This document shows positions 56,792 to 64,000 of a DNA stretch of 64,000 nucleotides, piece by piece. Source of the stretch: Ktedonobacterales bacterium (GTDB lineage: Bacteria; Chloroflexota; Ktedonobacteria; Ktedonobacterales; JADMIN01); contig JAICVS010000003.1 of the NCBI GenBank assembly GCA_025935195.1, positions 1 through 64,000 of the forward strand, read 5' to 3'. The notes under the pieces are model-generated. The model made no database searches. It saw only the letters and a program-made list of their open reading frames with translations, and was not told the DNA's origin. The position numbers and the translations under genes are program-made. How positions within the stretch are numbered: the first letter of the stretch is position 1; every line of letters begins with the position of its first letter.

Positions 56792-58150
56792 TCAGGGTGC
56801 GGCATGCCAGAGGATGCGTTGGTCGTTGTTTTCGTCTGCGAGGCCGCTGAAGACGGCGGCCCAGGTGTGATCGGCCAACATCGGCTCAACGATGAGGCGC
56901 GACGGCAATCCCGAGCCCGCCGGGACATACTCAGTGGCAAGGTCGTCGAGGTTCATGTCGTTGCCGATCGGCAGGATCTGCATGACGGTGGAGTCTGCGC
57001 CGAGGTGCCAGACGCCATAGCCGAGCAGAGTCTGCGATTTGCCCGGCGAGACGATGCGATAGTGATACCCCTGATAGCAGTCACCGCCAGTGCTGATTTC
57101 CAGCCAGTACATCTCGCCCGAGGTGCTCGGCGCGTTGGGCGGGTTCATCCCGGTGCGCCAGGTACTTCCGCCATTCGCACTGCTGAGCAGGCTGACGTGG
57201 TCGGCTTGCCCAGCTATGTGTGCGGCGCAGAGGCGTTCGGGCGCATGTGGCGTCGTAGCGAGTAGCACATCGCGCAGCGGCTCAGTGCCCATTGGTCCGA
57301 CAACATCCCAGTGGCGCGCATCGTCTCTGGAGTGTTCGAGCATTGGTGGCTGGCCGCTGTGTGAGAGCGCGCGATACCATGCATGCTCACCGCGGTAGTC
57401 GGGAAGCGGGTCGGTGTCAACCTGCCAGCCTTGCCGTTCCAGCCCGCTCAGCGCAGATTCGATAGTTGTCCATGTCGCGCCGTCGTCTATACTCATCGCG
57501 AACACTGAGGAACTTCCGTCGGGCGAATCGACAGTGCGGTCACCATAGAGCACGCCGTGACGGTAATAGGAGCCGATGTCGACGTGGGGCCAGTGGCCTG
57601 CCACAGCTGTGTTCGCAGTGACACGGTGCCAGGTCGTGCCGGCGTCGTGGCTGACCCAGAGCGTTGCGGTCGATGCCGTCGTCGGCGGCGTGAGGCTAAA
57701 CTTGGGCAGGATGCCGGCAAACAGCGTGCCATTGCCGCCGGGCGGAGCGGCGACCTCACAGTCATCGCCGTTCTCAAATGGTGGATGGAGGAGTTGCCAA
57801 TGCGTGCCGCCGTCGTGCGTGAGCCAGAAGTGTAGATGCCCAATCAGCCAGGTGCTGGGGTCTGTGGGGGCGATGGTAAACGAAGAGCCGCAGGCCAGCA
57901 TCAGGCCGGGCATATCCTCGCTGGAGGCGACTCCGTAAAGAACCGTCTTGCCGTGCGGCGTGATGTTGTGCCATCCTGCTGGGGCAAGCGCGGGATAGAT
58001 GAGTGGCGAGAAAATCGGCGAGAATGCGCCGAAGAACGTCAGGGCAGGGAGCAGCGCGAGAATAAGACGGACCCATCGGTTGCCCAAGAGGCGCCAGATA
58101 CGGCGCACGAGCGACGGCTCCGCGAGTGCCGATGGGGCGTCCGCGACCAT
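56792..58150 (-). CDS. Membrane-anchored BNR/sialidase-like beta-propeller protein
   Basis: 452 residues. One N-terminal membrane helix (WVRLILALLPALTFFGAFSPIFSPLIYP) places the rest outside the cell. At least four Asp-box motifs (S/T-x-D-x-G-x-T-W) are present: LTHDGGTHWQ, VSHDAGTTWH, MSIDDGATWT and SSANGGSTWR, the mark of BNR propellers as in sialidases and Ycf48-like proteins. The sialidase catalytic Arg triad is not evident, so it is more likely a binding or sensing propeller. The gene is less GC-rich than its neighbours. I start at the ATG at 58148-58150, ten bases after GAGGAGGAG. Confidence 0.75.
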   Translation of the reverse strand: MVADAPSALAEPSLVRRIWRLLGNRWVRLILALLPALTFFGAFSPIFSPLIYPALAPAGWHNITPHGKTVLYGVASSEDMPGLMLACGSSFTIAPTDPSTWLIGHLHFWLTHDGGTHWQLLHPPFENGDDCEVAAPPGGNGTLFAGILPKFSLTPPTTASTATLWVSHDAGTTWHRVTANTAVAGHWPHVDIGSYYRHGVLYGDRTVDSPDGSSSVFAMSIDDGATWTTIESALSGLERQGWQVDTDPLPDYRGEHAWYRALSHSGQPPMLEHSRDDARHWDVVGPMGTEPLRDVLLATTPHAPERLCAAHIAGQADHVSLLSSANGGSTWRTGMNPPNAPSTSGEMYWLEISTGGDCYQGYHYRIVSPGKSQTLLGYGVWHLGADSTVMQILPIGNDMNLDDLATEYVPAGSGLPSRLIVEPMLADHTWAAVFSGLADENNDQRILWHAAP

Positions 58151-58315
58151 GAAGGAGCGCTCCTCCTCACGAGAGTGAACCCATGCATGCCGATGATAAC
58201 GTGGCGCTGTGGTGCACGTCAATCGAGCTTGTACAGCACACTTTATGGCGACTCGTTGGCCAGATGGCAGAGGTGCGGAGTATACGAGTGGCATGTCGCC
58301 AGGCGAGTACCTGGG

Positions 58316-58400
58316 CCATGGCCTCCGGGAGGAGGCCATGGCTAATCCCACGGAGCACTTGACGCCTGAGGGCAACTGGCTTCGCCTTGGAATTCATGCC
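58316..58400 (+). repeat. Dispersed palindromes in the gap before the acyl-CoA dehydrogenase
   Basis: CCATGGCCTCC (58316-58326) pairs with GGAGGCCATGG (58331-58341), then CTAATCCCACGG. Further on, GGAATTCATGCCGGGAG (58389-58405) looks like a half copy of CCGGCATGAATGCC in reverse. The rest of 58151-58629 holds no gene; TACACT near 58558 could be a -10. Confidence 0.55.
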
Positions 58401-58629
58401 GGGAGATCGGCAAGCCGCAGTTCAGCTGACGCGGCGCGACTTGCCCCTGCCAGTACGGCTCGCGCAGGTCGCGCTTGAGAAGCTTGTGGTGTGACAGGCC
58501 GGCGCGCAAGCGGTAGCGGCCCCTCACCTCTCCTTCCCGCGCGTCGCTCGCCGGTGCTACACTGCCGGCATCGCCTATCATCACCCACCATTGTCCGTCA
58601 AGCGCATGTGAGCCAGGAGATACAGCCTC

Positions 58630-59772
58630 ATGATTGATTTCACCCTCAGCGACGAGCAGCAGGCCATGCGAGAGCTGGCGCACACCTTCGCCGAGCAGGA
58701 GATTCGCCCCGTCGCCGCCGAGCTGGACGAGCGCGAGGAGTTCCCCTGGGAGCTGGTGAAGAAGGCGGGCGAGCTGGGGCTGACCACCTTCGCCTTCCCC
58801 GAGGAGATCGGCGGGCTGGGCATCACCGACGAGCTGACCAACTGCATCATCACCGAGGAGCTGGCCTGGGGCTGCGGCGGCGTCGCCACCGTGCTCGGCG
58901 GCACGCACCTGGCGAGCATCCCCATCCTGCTGGCGGGAACGGACGAGCAGAAGCGGCGGCTGCTCAAGCCCATCGTCGAGCGCAACGGCCTGTGCGCGAT
59001 GGCGCTGACGGAGCCGGGCGCTGGCTCGGATGTGGCGGCGATGACCACCACGGCGCGGCGCGAGGGCGACAGCTACATCCTCAACGGCGCCAAGCGCTTC
59101 ATCACCAACGGCGGTATCGCGGACCTGTACGTCGTCTTCGCCACGGTGGACCGCGCGCTCGGCTATCGCGGCGTGACGGCGTTCATCGTGCCGGGCGAGA
59201 CGCCGGGCCTGGCGGGCGGCAAGAAGGAGAAGAAGCTGGGCATCCGCTGCTCGCACACCGGCGAGGTGCTGCTAGACGACGTGCGCGTGCCGGTGGAGAA
59301 CCGGCTGGGCGCGGAGGGCAGCGGCTTCAAACTGGCGATGACGATGCTGGATCGCTCGCGGCCGATGGTGGCGGCGATTGCGCTGGGCATCGCGCGGGCG
59401 GCGTACGAATACGCGCGCGACTACGCGAAGGAGCGCGTGCAGTTCGGCCAGCCCATCGCGGCGAACCAGGGCATCCAGTTCATGCTGGCCGACATGGCGA
59501 CCAAGGTGCAGGCGGCGCGGCTGATGACGTGGTGGTCGGCGCGGGTGACGGAGACGGGGCGGCCGTTCCTGTACGAGAGTAGCATGGCGAAGAACTTCGC
59601 GTCGGATGTGGCGATGGAGGTGACGACGGACGCCGTGCAGATCTTCGGCGGCTATGGCTACATCCGTGAATATCCAGTGGAAAAACTCTTCCGTGATGCC
59701 AAGATCACGCAGATTTACGAGGGCACGAACCAGATTCAGAAGATGGTGGTGGCGAGCCAGATATTGAAGTAG
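58630..59772 (+). CDS. Acyl-CoA dehydrogenase (second copy)
   Basis: 380 residues: MIDFTLSDEQQAMRELAHTFAEQEIRPVAAELDEREEFPW is the classical start, ALTEPGAGSDVAAM and GAKRFITNGG line the flavin site, and IFGGYGYIREYPVEKLFRDAKITQIYEGTNQIQKMV holds the catalytic Glu and C-terminal FAD contacts. It oxidises acyl-CoA with ETF as acceptor. It differs clearly in sequence from the enzyme at 14055, so it probably acts on another chain. AGGAGATACAGCCTC precedes the ATG. No other beta-oxidation gene is adjacent. Confidence 0.93.
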   Translation: MIDFTLSDEQQAMRELAHTFAEQEIRPVAAELDEREEFPWELVKKAGELGLTTFAFPEEIGGLGITDELTNCIITEELAWGCGGVATVLGGTHLASIPILLAGTDEQKRRLLKPIVERNGLCAMALTEPGAGSDVAAMTTTARREGDSYILNGAKRFITNGGIADLYVVFATVDRALGYRGVTAFIVPGETPGLAGGKKEKKLGIRCSHTGEVLLDDVRVPVENRLGAEGSGFKLAMTMLDRSRPMVAAIALGIARAAYEYARDYAKERVQFGQPIAANQGIQFMLADMATKVQAARLMTWWSARVTETGRPFLYESSMAKNFASDVAMEVTTDAVQIFGGYGYIREYPVEKLFRDAKITQIYEGTNQIQKMVVASQILK

Positions 59773-59998
59773 CCGAGGAAGCGCCGCCGGAGGTACTATC
59801 CGCTTCACGTCCGGCGCGGCCACATCGTTTCAGCACATGGTAGACGGGCGGCTGGACGAGCGCCCGGCGCCACGTGACGCCCTGGACGGCGCATGCGGCC
59901 AGGTTTCGCGCGTATGCCCGATTGGCTCGGCATGGCGCGTGCGTAGTACCCATGCGCGGCGCACGCTGGCAGCCGGGAGCAAGTATCCAGCCGACATA
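59773..59998. other. Gene-free region
   Basis: GCCGGA near 59786 and TCCGGC at 59809 can form a weak stem after the dehydrogenase stop. I see nothing else. Confidence 0.3.
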
Positions 59999-60027
59999 TT
60001 GACGGCTGAGCCGCGGGGGCGTACGCT
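59999..60027 (+). promoter_or_regulatory. Probable promoter of the 60076 gene
   Basis: TTGACG (59999-60004), a 17-base spacer, TACGCT (60022-60027), about 45 bases before the ATG. Confidence 0.5.
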
Positions 60028-60075
60028 GCCGGCCGTATCCGCGAACGAGCGAGTGACGAATTGGCGAGGAGTGAG

Positions 60076-60672
60076 ATGATGGCGGGCGGGGGCGGGAAGC
60101 AGCGCGAGCGGCGAGGGGCCGCACGCCGTGAGGCGGCGACGGAGCGGGCGGCCGGGACGGCGGCGCGGGCGGATGTGTCCGTGGCCGTCGCGGCGGCTCC
60201 CGCACGGCGGCGCGCACCCGCGGCCCACGCTGGCAAGAACGCGCAGCGCATACCCCTTTCGGCGGTGGCTCCCTGCGCCGACTTCGATACGCTGCGCTCG
60301 CTCTCGCCCGCGGATGCGCGCATGCATGTGGACGCCTACCTGCACGCGGTGATGCCGGCAGAGGAGGCGGACGCCTTCGAGGCGATGCGCTATCGCTGGG
60401 AGCTGCATTTGGTGGAACTGGATCAGCTTTGCCTGCTGCGCAGTGTGGATCTCGCCTCGGCCAAACTGCGCCGCTACCGCGCGGCCGTGCGTCGCGGCGG
60501 CCACTTTCCGCCGCTGGTGGGCCTGGGCGGCGACGGCCGGCGTGTGACCGACGGCGTGCTGCTCTGCGACGGCTACCACCGTGCCATCGCCATGCGCGAC
60601 GCCGGGGTGCATTACGTCTGGGTCTGGCTGGCCGCCGGCATGTGGGAAGCGAAGTCGCGGCGGAGCGCGTGA
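60076..60672 (+). CDS. ParB/Srx-like fold protein with basic N-terminal tail
   Basis: 198 residues. The first ~60 residues are Arg/Ala-rich and probably disordered, perhaps nucleic-acid binding. The C-terminal half reads PLVGLGGDGRRVTDGVLLCDGYHRAIAMRDAGVHYVWVWL, which has the DGxHR motif of ParB/sulfiredoxin-like nucleotide-binding folds. There is no helix-turn-helix domain and no parA partner, so chromosome partitioning is unlikely. GGCGAGGAGTGAG precedes the doubled ATG. Function unknown. Confidence 0.55.
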   Translation: MMAGGGGKQRERRGAARREAATERAAGTAARADVSVAVAAAPARRRAPAAHAGKNAQRIPLSAVAPCADFDTLRSLSPADARMHVDAYLHAVMPAEEADAFEAMRYRWELHLVELDQLCLLRSVDLASAKLRRYRAAVRRGGHFPPLVGLGGDGRRVTDGVLLCDGYHRAIAMRDAGVHYVWVWLAAGMWEAKSRRSA

Positions 60673-60755
60673 CCTGCCGCGTTGCGAGGCACGGAGACGT
60701 CAACAGACGAGACAGGTTACCCGACGGATGCCGGAGATGAGGGCAGGGGCGCCTG

Positions 60756-61313
60756 ATGGATGCAATTGACCAAGTGTGGCAGCGAATTGAAGCCGGCTTG
60801 CGCCTACATGCGTCTTCGACCGGGCCGCAACTCGCTCCCGGAGCCTCCGAGCGAGCGATTGAACAACTGGAAGGTGTGCTGGAGGTCACCCTGCCCGAGG
60901 ACTTCCGAGCATCGTATCGCCTGCACGATGGGGGCTTTACGATGCAACTGGTCACCGACATGGAGATACTGCCACTCGAGGACATAGCCAAGACTTGGCG
61001 AATTCTGGAGGAGTTACCGCACGACGATGAGTGGGCACGGCAGCCCCCCCACTATTTCACGGAGGAGGTCGTGCGCTCTGGCTGGAAGACTGGTCCTATC
61101 CAGCCCGTCTGGTGGCACCGCCGCTGGGTTCCCTTCGGCTCCGATAGCGCAGGCAATCTTACGTGTCTAGATCTGGCCCCGGCATTGGATGGTACGATGG
61201 GGCAGATCATTGATTGGGATCATGAGTGTGGCCCTTCGCGTATGCTCTTCCCCGATTTTGGGCATTTCCTCGCCGCCTTGGCAGATCAGGTAGAGCGCGG
61301 CACCAACAAGTAG
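60756..61313 (+). CDS. SMI1/KNR4 (SUKH) family protein
   Basis: 185 residues. QLAPGASERAIEQLEGVLEVTLPEDFRASYRLHDGG is the SUKH start (the LPEDFRASYRLHDG motif), followed by ILPLEDIAKTW, WVPFGSDSAGNLTCLDLAPALDGTMGQIIDWDHE and a final helix. SUKH proteins are widespread immunity proteins against contact-dependent and polymorphic toxins, and some have general roles. No toxin lies nearby, so this may be an orphan immunity gene. It is less GC-rich than its neighbours. A broken DUF4926 gene follows after 11 bases. Confidence 0.87.
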   Translation: MDAIDQVWQRIEAGLRLHASSTGPQLAPGASERAIEQLEGVLEVTLPEDFRASYRLHDGGFTMQLVTDMEILPLEDIAKTWRILEELPHDDEWARQPPHYFTEEVVRSGWKTGPIQPVWWHRRWVPFGSDSAGNLTCLDLAPALDGTMGQIIDWDHECGPSRMLFPDFGHFLAALADQVERGTNK

Positions 61314-61324
61314 GGAGCCAATAG

Positions 61325-61561
61325 ATGATAGATGAACTGAGCACTGTTGTGTTGACGACGAATCTGCCCTAGCATGATCTGCGCGCCCGCGACCTGGGTA
61401 CAGTGGTGATGGTGCATCAAGGCGGCAAGGGATATACTGTCGAGTTCATGATACTGAGCGGCGAGACGATTGCCGTGGCGACGCTCTCTGCCGATCAGGT
61501 GCGGCCAACGCGCGCGAATGACATCGCTCACGCGCGTGAGCTGGCAACGACAATACTCTAG
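61325..61561 (+). pseudogene. DUF4926-like gene interrupted by an in-frame TAG
   Basis: The frame from the ATG at 61325 to the TAG at 61559-61561 gives 78 residues with one internal stop: MIDELSTVVLTTNLP, then TAG at 61370-61372, then HDLRARDLGTVVMVH and GGKGYTVEFMILSGETIAVAT with SADQVRPTR. This is the DUF4926 pattern (normally ...LPEHGL..GDVGTVV), so the TAG replaces an expected GAG. A single base change, or a sequencing error, explains it. DUF4926 proteins are small, often near SUKH or toxin-related genes. ATG is 11 bases from the SUKH stop; both were probably co-transcribed. Confidence 0.75.
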
Positions 61562-61624
61562 CCTACACTGGCATGAGCCGCCATCCGAGCGGCCGATGCG
61601 CGGCAGGGCTATGTGTTTGTTCGG

Positions 61625-62716
61625 TTATTTGGCCGCGGCGGCTTTGCGCAGCGATTCGAGGTCGCGCACCATGTAGGCCAGCTCCTGAGCCAGCCGCGAG
61701 ACCTCGTCTTGGTTGTTGAAATAGGTCATCTGCATGTCAATGCCCATCAGCGCGCCGAGCAGCAGCGCCTCGGGGACCGCCTCGCGCTCTAGGATGGAGA
61801 GCGGGCGCACGCGGCTGTAGGTGGCGATGCTGGCACGTAGCAGCGGCGGACGGCGGTCGCCCAGGCCCCAGGCGAAATCGAAGAGCGCCGTGTCACGATG
61901 CACCTTCTCGAAGTCGAGGATGCCGCTCACGGCCAGGCTCATGGCGTCGCCACGCCAGAGCACGTTGGCGGCGACGTAGTCGCCATGCACGATCAGCTTG
62001 GGCAGCGCGGGATAGAGATTCTCGAAATAGCGCGTCGCCAGCCGGTCGCGGATGTGCGCCAGCAGCTCCGGCGCGAGGTCGGGGTGCGGCTGCCAGCTCT
62101 CGAGGACGCGATCCACCGTCTCGATGGTCCAGGCGCTCCAGGGGGCGAACTCCTCGCCCTCCGGCACGAAGCCTTCGATGCGGCGATGCAGCGTGGCGAG
62201 CATCTCCGCGGCCTTGGGCCGGCCCCACATCCACTCCTGCGGGCTGGCGATGTGGCCGTCGAGGGCGCGGTAGAGCGCCCAGCAGGTGCCGGCGGCCTGG
62301 GTGTAGCTCTGGCCGGAGCCGGCCTCAGGCACTACGCGCGGGACGGGCAGCGGGTCCGGGCCGGAGGCCAGGTGCGCCAACACGCTGTGCATGTGCTGGA
62401 TCGCCGACGCGGGATACCAGGAGTAGAAACGGCGCAGGAAATAGCGCGCGTCGTCGCTGATGACCTCCCAGTAGTGGGCGCGGGGACGATCCGTCCCCGT
62501 GGTCGTGGGCTTGCCCGCCTGCGCATGCTTCAGGCCAAAGCGGGCCAGCACCTCCTCCACCGCGGCGGGGGCGTTCCACTCGTCGAGCGTGAGCACCTCG
62601 CCGGCCAGACCGCGCTCCTCCGCGCAGTCCTCGCAGCCGATCAGCTCGCCAGCGGGGTTGACGACGACCACCTCAAGCGGCCGCTGGCAGAAGGGACACA
62701 GGAGCGGCATGGACAT
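61625..62716 (-). CDS. Aminoglycoside phosphotransferase-like kinase with N-terminal zinc ribbon
   Basis: 363 residues. The N-terminus is a four-cysteine ribbon (CPFC at residues ~7-10 and CEDC at ~28-31). The APH-type kinase domain follows, with HGDYVAANVLW (the catalytic Asp loop, HGDxxxxN) and GILDFEKVHRDTALFDFAWG (metal-binding Asp). Such kinases phosphorylate small molecules, from aminoglycosides to homoserine or sugars; here the substrate is unknown, and resistance is not implied. AAGGAG lies six bases before the ATG at 62716. Downstream of it, towards 61562, there is no gene other than the DUF4926 remnant. Confidence 0.82.
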   Translation of the reverse strand: MSMPLLCPFCQRPLEVVVVNPAGELIGCEDCAEERGLAGEVLTLDEWNAPAAVEEVLARFGLKHAQAGKPTTTGTDRPRAHYWEVISDDARYFLRRFYSWYPASAIQHMHSVLAHLASGPDPLPVPRVVPEAGSGQSYTQAAGTCWALYRALDGHIASPQEWMWGRPKAAEMLATLHRRIEGFVPEGEEFAPWSAWTIETVDRVLESWQPHPDLAPELLAHIRDRLATRYFENLYPALPKLIVHGDYVAANVLWRGDAMSLAVSGILDFEKVHRDTALFDFAWGLGDRRPPLLRASIATYSRVRPLSILEREAVPEALLLGALMGIDMQMTYFNNQDEVSRLAQELAYMVRDLESLRKAAAAK

Positions 62717-63267
62717 CGAGGTCTCCTTAGTGGAGCTTGCGCTTCCAATACTATGCACCTTGCACCTCAGTCGTTCTGGCTCGCCTTCCTGTTCACCATC
62801 AGTGTACCCAATGATGGCGCACAGGTGGTGGCAGTGCGGATGCCATAGCACAGGCGGGCTAAGATGAACGGGTAGGCAAGAAGCGTGCAAGTGGGAGGTC
62901 GAACGACGTCCTGTGTTGCCCCACCATACCTGCAGCATACACCGTCGCCAGCAGCGGGCGCCGACAGCCCAAACCGGCCTGAAGCATAGCACATCCGTAA
63001 CGGCTTTGCACAATCGTCGCGCCGTGACGGACGGCATACGCTTCCTTTGCATTCTACCATGAAGCACAAAGAACGCAACTGATAAATTGTTAAATACATC
63101 ACAACTGAGACGGATGTGGGCGAGGGGAGCGCCGCCCGGCATCAATGCCGGGGAGCCAACGCATGACACCGCCCCAACGCAAAGCGGTATCACGACCGAC
63201 AGAAGGATGCGGAGCGCGTCGGATGCGCCCTCCATCGTCGCCATTCAGTCCGCGTGACAACGCCCGC
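62717..63267. other. 551-base gap without a recognisable gene
   Basis: Translation on both strands gives no credible protein. TAAATTGTTAAATACATCAC near 63083 is a short AT-rich tract. A CCCGGCATCAATGCCGGG palindrome lies at 63135-63152. The rest may be decayed mobile DNA, but I cannot show that. Confidence 0.4.
63135..63152. repeat. Dispersed palindrome, CCCGGCATCAATGCCGGG type
   Basis: The same stem as the copies at 15698 and 37588, with the centre changed from TGAA to TCAA. The GGTAATCCC tail is absent, so this is a diverged copy. Confidence 0.6.
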
Positions 63268-64000
63268 TCACTCGCCGGACGTCGCGACCGCTCGCGTCTT
63301 GCCATCTCCGCGCTTCGCGGATGCGGTTTTGCCGGTCTTGCTGGCCTTGCCATTGGCGCTCGCTTTGGTCCCCGCTTTGGTCCCCGCCGTGCGCCGCCCG
63401 TTCGCGCGCGCGGCCGTAGCGGCCGCCACTGGATGCGCGTGCGCCGCCAGCGTGCGCTTGATGCTCGCCAGCGCCTTCTCGATGTTCTCAATGGAGTTGG
63501 CGTAGGAGAGGCGGATGTAGCCCTCGCCGTAGGCGCCGAAGGCCGTGCCGGCGAGCGCGGCGACGCCGCCTTCGTAGAGCAGCAGGTCGGCCACCTCACG
63601 CGAGCTCATGCCGGTGGCGGTGATGTTGGGGAAGACGTAGAAGGCACCGCGCGGCGTGCGGCAGGTGAGGCCGGGGATGTCGTTCAGGCCGGCCACGATC
63701 ACGTCACGCCGCCGCCGGAACTCGGCCACCATCTCGTCACAGGGCGCCTGCGAGCCAGTGAGCGCGGCGACGCCGGCCATCTGTGTAAAGGTCGCCGTGC
63801 AGGAGTTGCTGTTGCTCATCAGCTTGGCGACGGCGGGCGCCAGCTCGCGCGGGAAGAGGCCGTAACCCAGGCGCCAGCCGGTCATGGCGTAGATCTTCGA
63901 GAAGCCATCCAGCACGATGGTGCGCTCGCGCATGCCTGGCAGCGCGGCGATGCTCGTATGCTCGCCTTCGTAGATCATGCGGCTGTAGATCTCGTCGGAG
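63268..64000 (-). CDS. Class I/II pyridoxal-phosphate aminotransferase, C-terminal part
   Basis: About 243 residues of the C-terminal end; the start lies beyond the window. The PLP lysine is in DGFSKIYAMTGWRLGY, preceded by SDEIYSRMIYEGEHTS. The substrate carboxylate Arg is in GYIRLSYANSIENIEKAL. It is an aspartate-aminotransferase-like enzyme of group I-gamma, making or using glutamate and a 2-oxo acid; the amino acid is unknown. An extra 55-residue Lys/Ala/Gly/Thr-rich tail (GTKAGTKASANGKASKTGKTASAK) follows the normal end and resembles histone H1-like tails. Confidence 0.9.
   Translation of the reverse strand, partial: SDEIYSRMIYEGEHTSIAALPGMRERTIVLDGFSKIYAMTGWRLGYGLFPRELAPAVAKLMSNSNSCTATFTQMAGVAALTGSQAPCDEMVAEFRRRRDVIVAGLNDIPGLTCRTPRGAFYVFPNITATGMSSREVADLLLYEGGVAALAGTAFGAYGEGYIRLSYANSIENIEKALASIKRTLAAHAHPVAAATAARANGRRTAGTKAGTKASANGKASKTGKTASAKRGDGKTRAVATSGE

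Noticed and set aside
62767-63102. A Cys-rich 111-residue frame on the minus strand
   Set aside because: No ribosome-binding site, no recognisable motif and composition typical of non-coding sequence.

Overview
The window is GC-rich bacterial chromosome with short intergenic gaps, many small 2-3 gene transcription units and frequent strand switching. The gene content (grpE-dnaJ, an ECF sigma/anti-sigma pair, DUF4012, DUF4870, a DUF3311/sodium-solute symporter pair, a CopC-CopD fusion, two acyl-CoA dehydrogenases, many GT-C/MBOAT/acyltransferase envelope enzymes) and the style of the repeats fit a free-living Chloroflexota bacterium, perhaps Ktedonobacteria-like. That placement is inference; there is no rRNA or other phylogenetic marker here.

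Layout. 1-540: a decayed IS200/IS605 TnpB end with its terminal hairpin. 539-12440: glycogen phosphorylase, a GT-C membrane glycosyltransferase, two small secreted or membrane proteins, an ECF sigma factor with a beta-propeller anti-sigma factor, a sensor histidine kinase and a zinc-ribbon membrane protein. 12488-25671: transaldolase, DUF4870 protein, acyl-CoA dehydrogenase, a 1.2 kb gene-free repeat region, Nudix hydrolase, PIG-V-like mannosyltransferase, HAD phosphatase, a two-gene unit of unknown function, dnaJ and grpE, a DksA/TraR-like protein and an MFS exporter. 26065-36484: an SGNH/MBOAT acylation pair, DUF4012 protein, endonuclease V, a CopC-CopD-YtkA fusion and a symporter with its DUF3311 partner. 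36485-37800: repeats and the only RNA gene, tRNA-Gln(CUG) with a terminator. 37799-39040: acyltransferase 3.

39095-41715 is a distinctly AT-richer island. One good promoter precedes two small coiled-coil proteins and a Sll1717-type P-loop ATPase. This is the best candidate in the window for a poorly described, possibly defence-like system. 41966-64000 returns to high GC: AI-2E family permease, a lipoprotein aspartyl protease overlapping a hydantoinase/oxoprolinase A protein, an IPT/TIG surface protein, an RNase D-like protein with HEAT-like repeats, a DUF4097 protein, several soluble enzymes (LLM oxidoreductase, SDR, VOC, esterase, phosphatase, GNAT, proline iminopeptidase), a membrane-anchored BNR protein, a second acyl-CoA dehydrogenase, a SUKH immunity-type protein beside a broken DUF4926 gene, an APH-like kinase with a zinc ribbon, and a truncated aminotransferase.

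The most striking non-coding signal is a set of dispersed short palindromes. Most have the form stem-TGAA-stem', with different but compensating stems (GGCAC/GTGCC, GGGC/GCCC, GGCGGT/ACCGCC, GCGAT/ATCGC, GGCA/TGCC, GGCC/GGCC), and conserved downstream tails. A second family (GAGTCCTCACCCC) follows gene ends and folds into strong hairpins. None of these encodes protein convincingly.
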